From Eleginops maclovinus (taxonomy: Eukaryota > Chordata > Actinopteri > Perciformes > Eleginopidae), in contig NC_086354.1 in the NCBI RefSeq assembly GCF_036324505.1, positions 7,613,295-7,677,294 of the forward strand: 64,000 bases of DNA, read 5' to 3'. The position numbers and the translations under genes are program-made. Shown piece by piece: positions 49,701 to 60,792 of this stretch. The notes under the pieces were generated by a model. It was not told the origin of the DNA, ran no database searches, and worked only from the letters and a program-made list of their open reading frames with translations. Within the stretch, counting starts at the first letter, position 1, and every line of letters starts with the position of its first letter.

Positions 49701-52700
49701 ACAATTCACAGGAAATCTTTATGACGGTGGTGGAGAGTAACTAAGTAAATGTACTCTGATAAGGTGGTCTTTACTTGAGTATTTTCTTTTTATGCTACTT
49801 TATACTTCAATACAATTCCAAGGGAAATCGTGTACTTTAGTTTATCTTACAACTTAAGTTACTACTTTTACAAATCCTAGAGTTTATATAATATGATATT
49901 TTTTTATGTAATAATATAGCCAACAGTTTATATAGGTGATTAGTCAATAGCCAAGATTTTAAATGTGTTTTTATTTTTTATTTCAGATCTTTCTGCATTG
50001 GCTACTTCTACTTTTAGTACATTCACTACATTTAGCTGAATATGCAAACTTACTTTTTTTTTAAAGTCACATTTCTAATCTTAAAAGCAGGACTTTTACT
50101 GGTAAACGAGTATTTTTACAGTGTGGTAGTATTACTTTTACCACGGTAAAGGATCTGAATGCTTCTTCCAGCCCTGATTATCTGATAGACAAGTGAAAAT
50201 GATTAAATGAAATACAACCTTTAAAGGCTGATTACTTTTTTCCAGAGTTGGAAGACAGAGTGGATGGCCTTTTGAGTGAAATAGAGGACAACGGCGATGA
50301 CAAACTGCGTGAGTTTTCAATGATTTTAAGAAAACTGGTATCGTTTTAAAGCGTATTTTGTAGTAAACTGCTCTTTCACCCTCTCTGTTGTGCTGTGCTT
50401 CAGTGCTGCTCATCATGACGCTGCAGAGTCGGGTGGAGCATCTGCAGAGACAGCTTTCAGACCTCCAGGGGTCACAAACCTCTCAGAAAACCCGTAAGTA
50501 TCTCTGGTGATTCTTTTTAAAATCCCCAAGCAAGAAACCTTAGATCCACTGCGTACCAAGTGTGTCTTGGGAGCGCCTCTCAATCATAGCCTACTGCCCT
50601 CTAGAGGCGCCATAGGAACCTCTTCACTAGAACCAGCAGGTTTAAGTAGAGCTTTTCCCCCTCTGTTGTCCGTTGTTGAACTCGGGCCCCAGGAACTTAG
50701 GCGGACATTAAAGCACATTTTCGTGGTGGCCAAACGGCGGTACTACAACTCAGTCTGTGACATCATTCACCCCAAAACACGTTTTCCCATTTACTTGCAT
50801 TGGGAAAGAGATGTCTGCAAATCAGCGGATATTAAATTTAAATCCAAACGATATAAATGGTCAATCGAACATATGCAAAAGAAAAAAGATACGTTTTTAT
50901 TTGAATACTAATTTAATCAAAACTAAGGTTTTCTTTAATATTGTTATTAATTTTCCTTCATCCATACATCGTCAACCGCTGATCCGGAGTTGGGTCGCAG
51001 TTCGAGTAGAGGGCCTAAAGTTCCCTTTCCCGGCCACATTTACCAGCTCTGACTGCGGGATTCAAAGGTGGTCCCAGGCCAGCTTCAATATATAATCCCC
51101 CCACCTGGTCCTGGGTCTGCCCCTCTGTCTCCTCCCAGTGCCTGGAACATGTCCCTAGGGAGGCAGCTAGGTGACATCTTTACCAAGTGCGAGAACCTTC
51201 CTCTACTGACTTATTTAGTGAACGAGCAGCGACTCTACTCCGAGACCGTCGTGGATGAGCGTCTCACCTTATCCCTATAGGAGATGCCAGCCACCCTCCA
51301 GAGGAAACCCATTTTGGCCGTTCGATTTGAGATCCGGTTCTTTGGTCATAACTTATCCTTCATGACCATAAGTGAGAGTATATGTAATAATGATAACCAC
51401 GTTTTAACTTCTTTAAATCTGTCTCAGAGCTCACAAAAGATCTTGCATCCAAGAAGGAGGAGCTGCAGAAATACATCAACGAGCTTACTGAGAAGGATGA
51501 GGCGAATGCCAAATTGAGTAAGTAAAGAGGGAACGTGGTGTTCATTACTGAGGAGATCTGCTGAAATTTACCACCACATCATATGGTCTTTCTGTGTTCC
51601 TCAGTTCTGACAATCACTGGTCTACACAACAAAATCAGAAATCTAGAAAAAGAAAAGCAAAATGAAGGCCAAAAAAGTTCTGCTGCACTTACTGGTGAGT
51701 ATGTTGATTCGCTGTGATCTTATTGAGTACTAGAAGTAGATGAAGCATACTTTCATTTCCTTAGAGCTGAAGGAAAAGCTGAAGGTGAAAGAGGAGAAGA
51801 TCAGGGGTAAGTTCAGTAGTAGCACTAGTAGGTTTCTGAAAAAACAAACAGTCAGCTGAAGATGAATGTATGCTTTTGTTGCTAGCTCTGCAGAGCCAAT
51901 TGAACCAGACAGAGGCGCAGTGTTCCACTGATGACCTCAAACTTAAAGGTGAGTGTAGTTGCTGTTGATCTGATGCCCACCTTCTCTGTTAGCCAAAATG
52001 TTCCCTTCATTCAGGAAATAAATCAGAATCAGAAATCCTTTATTGGTCCCAGTGAGGGGAATTGTACATGGTGGACCGAACAGAAGCACAAAAAGTACAT
52101 ATTCAAGGAATATTGAAAAGTTCTTCTAATCCGTTGGCGGCCCACTACTGACTTGCAACGTTTGCACGGCATTTAAATAAATGAATACGAAAGTTGTGCA
52201 GATGTGTGTGGTCAAAAACTTTTTCCAACTTCCCCTTACAGATTTCCTGCTGTGTTACACTGGCAGCATCATTTATACTGAGACTGCACACTACAGTCTG
52301 CTTTCTATAAATAACAACAAAACATAAACCTAGAGCAGTCCATACAAACAAAACAAAACGTTACAAAAACGGGGGAATTATAATTCATAGTTATTCAGTT
52401 CATTAAAGTTAACTTAAAAGAATATGCAACTGGCTAACCCAAACATAAATAATATGCCTAAACGGCTCTTACAGTATACTGTATATTGCATGCACATTGT
52501 TGTTACAGCATGAGGAAGTGCAAGAAGCTAGCAGCCTAACATAAGGCTCTAATCCAGGGGGGTCCAAACTTTTGTGTGGGCCATATTCCATTGTACATTT
52601 AGTACCTGCTGAGGGCCAATTTAAAATGGACAGTAACCCTAATCTAAGTTTCACAATATAAAAGTCATGTAACCTGATCCTTTTCTGGCCCTTTTTGTCA

Positions 52701-55700
52701 AATGCAAAGCTGATTTATTTCACAAATGCCAGAAGCCTCAAAAAATGTATTTTATTAATGAAAATATACCAACAATAAGAGTTAAGAAAAGGAAATAGGA
52801 AGCTGGGAGTTCTCTGCTTTGCGAGCTTTGGTGTAAAGAGTAATATCTAGGCAATCAAATGCTCTGTCTGTTAAAAGGTTTTAAATGTGTTTGTAGATCT
52901 GCAAAACAACCTTGATGGCAAAATGAAGGAACTGCAGTCAAAATCTCAGACTGTTACTTCACTTGGTGAGCTGAACAATGGAGCAATTCTTCAAGAAAAC
53001 GACCACAATAGGTCTCCATGTACAGTACATCTTTAAATACGTTTTTTAGATGGGAAAAGTTGAACTGTTTTTATGCGATGCCTTCAGCTCTGCAGGTTTC
53101 TACATTAACTGTGCAACTGGAGGAGCTAAAGCGTCAACTACAAAACACCGAATCTGAAACCAAGATCAAAGGTCAGTGTGGGTTTCATTGTCACCAAACA
53201 CTTTGATATCGCCGACCTACATCCTTATGTTACCTGAAATCAGGGGTGGAATGTAATTGTGTACATTTAGTCAAGTATTCTACTCGAGTACATCTGACGT
53301 GTTAGTGACTAGTTACTTTTTTGATTCAGATTATAAGATAATATTAAATATAAATCAAATTATATTTAAATAACAAACACTGACATATGTTATAGGTGAA
53401 GACATCCAAGTTAATATATATTATTTTTCATTTAGCCATAATGCATAACACATACTTTTAATATTGGTACTTTAAGTACATGTTGATGCATGTACTTATA
53501 CTTTAGATTTGAAAGAAGGACTTTTTCTTGAAACTGGGTATTTTTAGAATTAAGTATTTCTTTTTTAAAGGTGTTTAAAAAAAGAGTGCTTTTCATTGGA
53601 GATTTTGAAGGTTAGAAAGGGGGAAACAGAGGCGAGGACATTGTCTGAAATGTTCGGCTGGTTCTGGATTCGAACTGGCTTACTAGGCAGCGGTCAAGGA
53701 ATATGGGCCACTGAGCTACATGGCAACCCACAATTTAATATTTCTACTTTTACTTTAGTAAAAGATCTCAGTATTTCCTCTCACATTGCATGAAGGTCTA
53801 CACAACATGTGTAGACCTTCTGCTCCCCTGATGTATTGAGATATTTTGCTTCCGTTTTGTAAAAATGACAAATCTTGGCACAAAATATAATATAAGATAA
53901 AATAAGATGTACTTTATTGATCCCAAATTGGGAAATGTTTTCATTGCAGCAGCATAAAACAAAACAATGCATTGCACATCCTTTGAAATTAAAAAAGTAG
54001 AAATAAACATTTCTAAGATATAAACATCTCAAAATAGAAATAGAAAATTAGAGAGTAAAAAATATGCTGTTGACCATGGTGGGAAGTAAAGGGGAAGTGG
54101 GCCAATTTCTAGTTAACACCATATAAAGCAAGATATTATTTACATTAAGAGTGCAAGGAATATAATACTACATTAAATATAAATGTAAAATGTACAGTGT
54201 GAAGTTATAAGTCCAGTTAATCAAAGAGAAACTCTATATAATATACCATACTATATAAATATGGTATGGTGACAGAGAAATATAAAACCATTGATGTGAT
54301 GTTCCAGTCCTATTAAGGCATGAAAAACAAAGTATATATTCAGGGTTAAACATTTGTTTTTTTGTCGTCATTCAGAACTTCAAAAGATTATAGATGAGAA
54401 AAATACCGAGCTGACAAAAAAAACCGAAGAGTTGAAAGCACTGAGTGCTCAACCGCAACGATGTGAGTAAGACATAATACTGAAAGATGGGGGATTATAC
54501 ATGCTGAAAAACAAGTATTTACCCTTTTTACAGTTCTACAGATTATTGCAATCCAAACTGAGATTGAGAAATTGGTGTTTGTGGCCAGGAATGATACAGA
54601 TTACATAAAGATCACAGGTGAGTGATAAAAACTGAGGACTCTTGACCAATCACATTTTATAACCTCCAAATGCTTTAACTAAACAATCAAAACCATCTTC
54701 TCACATAAAATAATATGTTCCTACCTGCAGCACTTCAAGATCATTTGAAATATTTGATTGATGGAATTCAAGACGAAGAAAACGAATATACTAAACTAAG
54801 TGAGTCATCCTCAAAATGGCAGTAACATTTCTATAACTATTGTTCCATTAAAGTCAGTTGTGATGTTGTTACCACTGATTTTATCTAACCTTTCTCTTGT
54901 CAGTGTTTAAAATCTTGACTCAACAAGATGAAATAGCGAGACTGGAGAAGCAGCAAAAGAGTCAGAGAGAAGCAGCATCCAAGACAATTAAAGGTGGGGA
55001 GCGGCTGTGAGTTACTCTGATTACTTTCTGATACATTTTGAGATATAAAATAAAATAAAAAACCCATTCGGTTTCTCCTTGGAAGATCTGGAGACTCAAC
55101 TGGAGGACCTCAGAAACCAGATAGCAGAGAAAACACGTGTGCTGGACTCAAGTGAAACAAGGATAGCTAATTTAAGTATGTGTTCAGTTTTGGTCAGAGT
55201 TACAGAATTGTCAAATAGCATCAGAGTACTAAAAGTTTCCTTTTTTTTTTAGCGGCTGATATTCTAGAACTTCACAAGAAAATCAAACCACTGGAAGAAG
55301 ATATATCAGAGCTTAAAGATAAAAGCTCTGATAACATCAGAGGTGAAGAACCAGTGCTGATGTAATGTGCCACAAAGTAGTACATACCAAGATTTACATT
55401 TTTGCATTTCATTGTCCTATAATGATTTTCAGAGCTGCAAAAGAAACTGGATCTGACAAGGAGGCAACTGCAAGACAGTGAACTTCGACTCCAGGGGGCA
55501 GATACAAAGAATTTTAACTTGGGTGTGAACATTTCTTATTTTCTTATGTTGTGGGGATTTTTTTCACCTTTATGTGCCAAATAACACTGTACCTGTGTCT
55601 CTGCTAGTTATGGAGATCACTGATCTGAGGTCACAACTGAAGATATCTCAGGAGAAGGCATCAAAAGCCGCTGAAAATAATGCAATTGGTTTGTCCATCT

Positions 55701-58063
55701 GTTACTCTGCGGCTATTGTGTCTCTGCTGACAAACAACACATTATCTCTAACTGTGCATGCTATAAGTCATATTTAAACTAGCATACAAAGGTCGCCGCC
55801 ATCAGCACAATCATACTTTGGTCTTCTTTCTTAGAATTGAAACAACAACTACAAACACAACAAAGAGAGAACAGAAAACTTGAAGTCACCAATAAAGGTA
55901 TGTTCTGTACGTCTTAAAGGGACTGTTTGACATCTTGGGGGAATACGCTTATTTTTAGAGAGTAACATGAGAAGAGTGTTTTGCCTCTAATGTGTTTATG
56001 CTACGTCAGTTAGCTTAGCATAAATAATTAAAATGTAACTTCCTTATTATAATTATTTAAGTTCCTTAAATGGCAATTAAAGTGTGGCTCCAAATTCAGT
56101 TAATCCCCAATAGAGCAGCATTTTAAAATGCCATAAATTACAACAAAAATAAACATGTTTAAAGCTAATTTTCCAAATCCTGACAACCGCACAAGGGGAT
56201 ATAGTTCCTTTTCTAAATAGGCAGGCTACGTGTTTTTAGTCTTTATTCTATGCTACGCCAAGCAACTTCCAGCTGTAGCTTCATATTTACCATGCAGAAA
56301 TTGTAGTGGATTTAATTAATTCTCTGTCTCTGGGAGTGAAAGTGTTTAAATGTACTTCCCGAAACATACCTTTAATTTAGGAATCTATTGACATCTAGAG
56401 GTGAGGCAGCAGATTGCAACCAAGTGAACACCCTTCCCTTCAACCCTTCCTTTACAAGCATGTCAGATAATTGTGGTGGCTTTAAGTAACGTAAAATTAG
56501 GGAAAGGCCTTCTCCAGAGCTTTCATAGCTACTGAAGAAACATGGCAGTGCAAAATTGCCCACAACGTGAAGATGGGCTCATTCTAAGCCAACAGACAAA
56601 GATCCAAACTTTCGGGTGATTATAAAGTAATGAAATCATAGATATATATAATAGGTTACATTACTGCTCATTGATCTCTCAAAATCCTATGCTGTAGTCC
56701 TTTAAAATGTATCCTTGACACTTGGTGTTTAAAACATGTGTGTTTCAACCTCCTTCATATCAGACTTAATGCAAGAGGTCCAGGAAATGAAAACGTGCTG
56801 CTCTAATAATGTCAACACCCAGTGTGACGGTGAGATCCTCAGTATGAATTCACTCTATTCGTGTTATGCTAGCAATCGAGTGTTTTGAAGTAGCTTTTTC
56901 TAACTGAATATGTAATTAAACAGATTTACAAAGACAACTGCAACAGAGCCAGGAGGACGCAGATCGTCTTCAGCAGCAGTTGCATGAACAGGATGCCAAC
57001 CTTAAACAGCAGCAGCAGGACTTAGAAGAAATGAGGAGGGAAAATAACGAGCTGCGGGGCGCCTACAATAGTGTGTTTAACCGTCTGGAATTAAATGGAT
57101 TCATTCAGGGGAGTAGAGATAATTATATATTGCTCTTTTGATTCTTGATATAATGTTGCTGTCTGTTTTTGTCTCAATGCTAGATCTGCAAAATGAGAAG
57201 AACCGTCTTGACGATGTTTTACATGGTAACTATTAGTTATTTTCTACACAGTGCAGAGAACACAATGACAATACCTCTTCTTGGAAAAAAACGTGCTGTT
57301 TACTTCTCCTCAGATCTTCAAAACAAACTGACTGATGTGGAAGACAAGACGATTCATTCCAGTGAGTCACACATAAGACTTTATTTCATTTCTTTGACGC
57401 TGTCAGCCTGAGGATTATTTGTTTTTTAAAACATTTCTAAATGATCACTTGAGTACTAAAACACTAAACACTTTCAAATTTCTTTTTTTTTTTTTTTTTC
57501 GTTTTACAGGCAAGGTGACCTTGGATCCAAACACAGCCAACCCGCGATTAAAGCTGTCTGCAGATAACACACAGATGTCCACTACTGAGCAAAAACAAAA
57601 TGTCCCTGACCACCCGGGCAGATTTGATACCGTTCTCGCTGTCCTGGGCACGGCCGGCTTCTCTTCTGGCAGACATTACTGGGAGGTGTCTGTAGCCGGG
57701 AAGCTTTGTTATCACCTCGGTATGGCCAGTGAATCTGCCCAAAGAAAGGGATCGATCCACTTCACACCGGCAAACGGTTTCTGGACTGTAGTCTTGAACA
57801 AACAGGGTCAGCTTAAAGCATTCGACAGAACAAATGCTATTATTCCAGTTCAGACGCCACCTGTCACATTGGGGATTCTGCTGGACTACAAAAAGGGCCA
57901 GATCTCGATTTACGACACTGGCACCAGATCTCACATGTACTCGTTTGTGGGTCAAAGCTTTACTGACAAAATCTATCCATTCATTAATTTTTGTGTTGAG
58001 GATGTTGAAGGTCAGACACCTATAGAGATCCTCTCTCCTGGATCAGTAGACTGGATCAATTAG
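41235..58063 (+). CDS. secreted-type giant coiled-coil protein with C-terminal PRY-SPRY domain, 44 exons
   Basis: I do not recognise a named gene. The exons join without a frame break to 1284 residues. Exon 1 (41235-41310) gives a signal peptide (MAADLRFILIPFLLSCVFPA). Exons 2-4 are 41552-41601, 41696-41740 and 41832-41856. Exons 5-43 (listed separately) encode about 1040 residues of heptad-rich coiled coil. Exon 44 (57510-58063) is a PRY-SPRY domain. All boundaries have GT/AG ends; only exon 11 uses a weak donor (GTTTGT). No RING, B-box or membrane segment is seen. Several N-x-S/T sites occur (for example NAT in exon 8, NRT in exon 14). SPRY domains bind protein ligands; together with the signal peptide I infer a secreted or luminal rod ending in a binding head. 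A large TRIM relative is the alternative, but the RING is absent. Confidence 0.85.
41311..41420 (+). repeat. fish SINE/LINE-tail fragment in intron 1
   Basis: GTCAAATTTATTTATAGTCT followed by ATATCACATATTTGCCTT resembles the dispersed repeat AAATTTATTTGTATAGC...TTTACA common in fish. A similar fragment is at 48436-48640. Confidence 0.45.
41955..42575. repeat. degenerate T/G/C-rich minisatellite in intron 4
   Basis: About 600 bases almost free of A on the + strand, built from variants of GTCTCTTTGTGGTTGTTTT in loose tandem. It accounts for several open frames that are not genes. It fills nearly the whole intron between 41857 and 42597. Confidence 0.7.
43649..43722. repeat. interrupted (GT)n tract next to exon 10 acceptor
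   Basis: GT repeats with three GC interruptions run up to GTTCAG, so the tract stands where a polypyrimidine tract normally would. Confidence 0.9.
44881..45076. mobile_element. palindromic MITE, copy 1 (intron 12)
   Basis: Starts CACTGAAAAAACCGAAACGT and ends with the inverse AACGTTTCAGTTTTTTTCAGTG; the arms pair over nearly all of the 196 bp. No coding. Confidence 0.85.
45098..45311. mobile_element. palindromic MITE, copy 2 (intron 12)
   Basis: Starts CACTGAAAACAATTTGACTT and ends TTTTTTCAGTG. It shares ACATAACTGTATTAGGTTAG with its relatives. Only 21 bases separate it from copy 1. Confidence 0.85.
45900..46877 (-). mobile_element. LINE 3' half in antisense, intron 15
   Basis: Minus-strand open frame 46834-46028 with NSNKTELMVV, VHNLGVILDSTLSF, LQQLHWLPVKSRITYKILLL and KSLHGLSPQYL: the end of a CR1/Rex1-type reverse-transcriptase protein. 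The terminal GCGCTATATAAGTTGAAGTC tail is near 46020-46040. 5'-truncated; the remaining frame is largely open, so it is relatively young. It lies between exon 15 (ends 45805) and exon 16 (starts 47065). The left limit is approximate. Confidence 0.85.
47650..47836. mobile_element. palindromic MITE, copy 3 (intron 19)
   Basis: Same family as 44881 and 45098: GACTTAAATAAATGTATTAT on the left, inverse on the right, and the TTTTTTCAGTG end. The left terminus is eroded. Confidence 0.75.
48436..48640. repeat. fish SINE/LINE-type fragment, intron 21
   Basis: ATTTATTTATATAACACC followed by CAATTCAAAGTGCTTTACA, a widespread fish repeat pattern. The rest of intron 21 (48168-49589) has no exon that I can support. 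Confidence 0.5.
49276..49410. repeat. LINE-tail fragment, intron 21
   Basis: ACTTTATTGATCCCAAACTG then GGGAAATGTTTTCATTGCAG: same family as 1090-1335 and 53900-54060. Confidence 0.6.
49725..50180. repeat. probable hAT-type MITE, intron 22
   Basis: GGAGAGTAACTAAGTAAATG at the left, ACTTGAGTATTTTCTTTTTA inside, and GATCTGAATGCTTCTTCCAG at the right. This is a familiar fish MITE arrangement. Related sequence at 53240-53780 and, inverted, near 59420-59775. Confidence 0.5.
50500..51400. repeat. repeat-derived sequence in intron 24
   Basis: Includes CATCCATACATCGTCAACCG and CCTGGTCCTGGGTCTGCCCC, fragments of a dispersed fish repeat. The open frame 50507-50911 shows no recognisable domain and I do not call it a gene. 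Confidence 0.45.
52018..52660. repeat. LINE tail and hAT-like fragment, intron 28
   Basis: AATCCTTTATTGGTCCCAGT at about 52033, and GGGGGGTCCAAACTTTTGTG then GTGGGCCATATTCC near 52557. The second resembles the end of Charlie-type hAT elements. Confidence 0.4.
53240..54060. repeat. MITE plus LINE-tail fragment, intron 30
   Basis: CAGGGGTGGAATGTAATTGT to about TAAAAGATCTCAGTATTTCC (53240-53780) looks like the 49725 family. 53900-54060 carries ACTTTATTGATCCCAAATTG. Confidence 0.5.
57510..58063 (+). other. PRY-SPRY (B30.2) exon of the 44-exon gene
   Basis: Residues 1101-1284. PRY part: VTLDPNTANPRLKLS. SPRY part: FSSGRHYWEVSV, LGMASESAQRKG, GFWTVVL, VTLGILLDYKKGQISIYD, IYPFINF. The core WEV, LDY-G-S-Y and YPF landmarks are intact. 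The domain is in a single last exon, as in TRIM and butyrophilin genes. The stop is TAG at 58061. Confidence 0.93.
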
Positions 58064-58170
58064 AAAACAGGGCAAGGTGTGTCGGTCCATCGTTTCAAAT
58101 CTCAGCTATGTATTTCAGTAGGCTGTAAAACAATCCCTGCACATACTAACTGCTGCAGAATGTTTCAAAG

Positions 58171-58176
58171 AATAAA
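58171..58176 (+). terminator. poly(A) signal of the 44-exon gene
   Basis: AATAAA about 108 nt after the stop codon. Confidence 0.65.
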
Positions 58177-58956
58177 ACACTGAATACAAAGTAATGCATT
58201 TTTGTTTATTTTTCTATATTCAAAAAGAATGTGTCTTCTTGTCCATGAAATTCAAGGTCTTTCAATCAGCAGGCCCTGTACAAGGACAGTAAGCTTGTAA
58301 GTTTAACTACATTTCAACCAAGTGAACACCAGAGAGTGGTGCAGGAATCGGTCCTAAAACCTGCAAATTAGTTAGCATTAGCAATAAATGTTATCATGCC
58401 GAACAACAAAGATTAGTGGTGTGAGGTGAAGTCATCTGACAGTGATGCGTTTTGTTTATAGCCCTAACGTTAGCTTTTTACTTCTGGGGATTGCATTTAC
58501 GCTTCAAAAATCACAAAAGTGGTGTTAATATGTGGCGATCATTGTGCTGAACAACACGTGTAAGTTTCATAAACATAAGATTTAATTGTTTTGCAATATT
58601 CAAAATCCAATGGAAAAGTCCCATTACTTTTTGTAGAGTGAGCCCTTCCAATGCTAAGTTCTGGGCCGGCCTATAAAAATACATCCTCACTGCACCTATG
58701 ATATCGGGTGAGGCAAAAAAGTTTTGAACTTAATTGATAAAAAGAAAAAAGTGGTTTAACGTGAGATGTAGCCCAAACTGATGTAGGAAACTAAATAATA
58801 ACAGCTTAAATTAAAAGAAAACTTTTGTTCTTACAATGAAATGGTTTGCCTTCAACGCTATATCCCATCAAAGTTACACAAACATTTCTCGTAAGAAAAT
58901 TATCCTAACATAACACACGTTCCCCACACATTTTGTTAGCTTTTTCATCACATCGT
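58177..58956. other. intergenic region / C14orf119 3' flank
   Basis: AT-rich, no gene seen. A minus-strand poly(A) signal for the C14orf119 homologue should be here; TTTATT at 58206-58211 is a distant candidate. Confidence 0.4.
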
Positions 58957-60226
58957 TCAGTCTCTTCCTGCTGTACCGGCTACGCTCCTGTAAAAGTGAG
59001 CAACAAAAACTGGGTCCCGCTCTTCCAGAATGTGCAGGAAATGATTCCTCTCCTCTTCTCCCCAAGACTCGAACCACTGGGTCCACAGGCGCAGCTGGCA
59101 CTCATAGATGTTTGGTAGTCTGTCCTTAACCTTGTAAGTGAACAAAAGAAAAAAAATCAGCTGTATAAGAATCAGAATCAGGGTTATTGTATTAAGTAAG
59201 ATTACATATACAAGGAATTTGCTTTGGTCTATGATCATGCATACCAAAAACAGTGGAAGAGGAATAAAGCTGGACAACATTGATAAATTATAACACTATT
59301 TTAAAATAAAATAAATGCTTACAAGGATTGTAAGAGTACAAACAAGTAAAAATGTGACAGATAGTCTTTATATCACCTTAAACTGGTAGAGCTGAACAGT
59401 TTTAAAAGAGGTAGCAGTATGACAGATGGCTCCAAAGGTGGATATGTTACATACATAACAAAGAACATGTAGGAATTGTATTTAAGTACTATTTGACATA
59501 CTTGTACTTTTTAAAATATTTTAAAAGTATTCTACAAATACTTCAATACTAAAATTATGAACCAAACATTCTGTATTTTACTCCATAAATGTAACTATAA
59601 AAGCTATTAGCTACCTCGTGAAACACATAATATGCTTATGATCTCATAATGCACTTGTACTTCTACTAACAGCACATTTTCAATTGAGGACTGTAATGGA
59701 GTATTTTAAGACCATAGTATTTCTATTTAAAGTAAAGGAACTGATAACTGTTTCTTCTACCATTGGTTAAAAACACATAACATCACACACTTTAAACAGT
59801 GCAGACCTGAAGAGTGCTGAGTGAATCTAGGAGGGTGCACACTTTCCCAGGTACAGCTTTCCCCAGGAGGTCCTGCATGAAGTGCTCCTTCTGAGCGGGG
59901 GTCCAGCCCTGGAACCAGCTCAGGACGCACCGTTGCTCCTGGAGGCTCACATAAGAGATGGGCTCAGGCTCTCTCACCCTACCTGCGCTGTGAGAGGCGC
60001 AGAGCAGGTTCTCAAGGCTGAGAGGGCTGACTGCACCCCGTGGAGCTGATGGAAAGTCCTCCAGGCTGGGAATGGAGCAGCTGGTCCAGTGTTGTGTTGC
60101 CGTGTTCGGTGATCCCTCGATCTGCCTAGAGTGAAGGGTACTGCACAGCATGTCTGTGCCTGAGAGTCTGTCAGTGGGCTGCTGTTGCTGATTTGAGCCT
60201 TGACTGACATGATTGAACCACGACAT
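58957..60226 (-). CDS. c14orf119: C14orf119 homologue, uncharacterised conserved protein
   Basis: Two exons in minus order: 59807-60226 and 58957-59130, 197 residues in total. Molecular function unknown to me. The conserved part is the C-terminal half: ISYVSLQEQRCVLSWFQGW, HFMQDLLGKAVPGKV, LLDSL, then in exon 2 LPNIYECQLRLWTQWFESW, EEERNHFL and FVAHFYRSVAGTAGRD. It matches the human protein (about 140 residues) as I recall it. The N-terminal 85 residues are Ser/Gln-rich and extra. Start chosen at the ATG at 60226 (MSWFNHV); the frame stays open upstream only through a TTG. The 676-base intron holds a LINE-tail fragment (about 59167) and MITE-like sequence (59420-59775). Confidence 0.9.
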
Positions 60227-60792
60227 GTCTGGAAAGAGAGTTTGATTCCGACTGAGCAATAAACCCTCTGTTTTGAGTTGACCAGCTATACCCCAGCTGC
60301 ACAGAGAGACTCCACTGGTCTTGGTAACGTTAACATGTAGCTAACCTTATATTTTTATGCCGCTCAAGTCTGGATTTAGGCCTTTCCCAGCGAATGCTCT
60401 TAACATCAATGATTGCGGGTATCCATCTGATTCCAACTCAATTTATTTTCGTCATATTTGAGGTTTAGCGACGATGAACGAGTCTTACTAATCTTTGTGA
60501 CAAATGCACACAGGAAGAGAGCTCATTAGCATTGCTGTGCAGGAAATGAAGCTTGCGCAGGTTTTGCGCAAAGTTTGTTATTGACTAAATAAAAATACTA
60601 AACCTATATATTTGTGTATGCTTTATAAAATACATTCAAAATGAGTGGAAATTAACTATGCGTGTTCTGGGCTTTAACTTTAAATAACGTTTCATTTATT
60701 TATTTGATATTTGATTAGGGGGAAGTCGTCGCTGGTGACGCTGGGTGGAGGAAGGCGTTGCTCGTTGCTCTCGCTGACTAGAGGAACGGAAA
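60227..60792. promoter_or_regulatory. shared bidirectional promoter region
   Basis: 566 bases separate the divergent start codons of the C14orf119 homologue and acin1. Both transcripts must start here. No TATA box is evident near either start. CG dinucleotides increase toward acin1. The same head-to-head pairing exists in human as I recall. Confidence 0.55.

Larger units (their letters stand above)
42598..57361 (+). other. array of 39 phase 1-1 coiled-coil mini-exons (exons 5-43)
   Basis: Exons: 42598-42666, 42748-42837, 42929-42997, 43103-43195, 43429-43515, 43727-43825, 44586-44651, 44743-44832, 45344-45430, 45525-45614, 45716-45805, 47065-47151, 47261-47323, 47400-47462, 47540-47608, 47880-47963, 48081-48167, 49590-49673, 50246-50308, 50404-50493, 51428-51517, 51605-51694, 51765-51806, 51886-51948, 52897-52965, 53088-53171, 54376-54462, 54534-54617, 54731-54799, 54904-54993, 55086-55175, 55253-55342, 55433-55522, 55608-55688, 55835-55897, 56764-56829, 56924-57070, 57184-57225, 57314-57361. 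Every length is a multiple of 3 and every junction falls after the first codon base. Two types alternate: one opens like ILQIISLQNQIWNLE, the other like ELQRQLKKKQEELN. Confidence 0.85.

Noticed and set aside
50507..50911. 134-codon open frame in intron 24 of the coiled-coil gene
   Set aside because: No domain, no splice context, and it sits in repeat-derived sequence.
41235..58063. Interpretation as a TRIM E3 ubiquitin ligase
   Set aside because: The SPRY end fits, but no RING or B-box cysteines occur and the first exon is a signal peptide.
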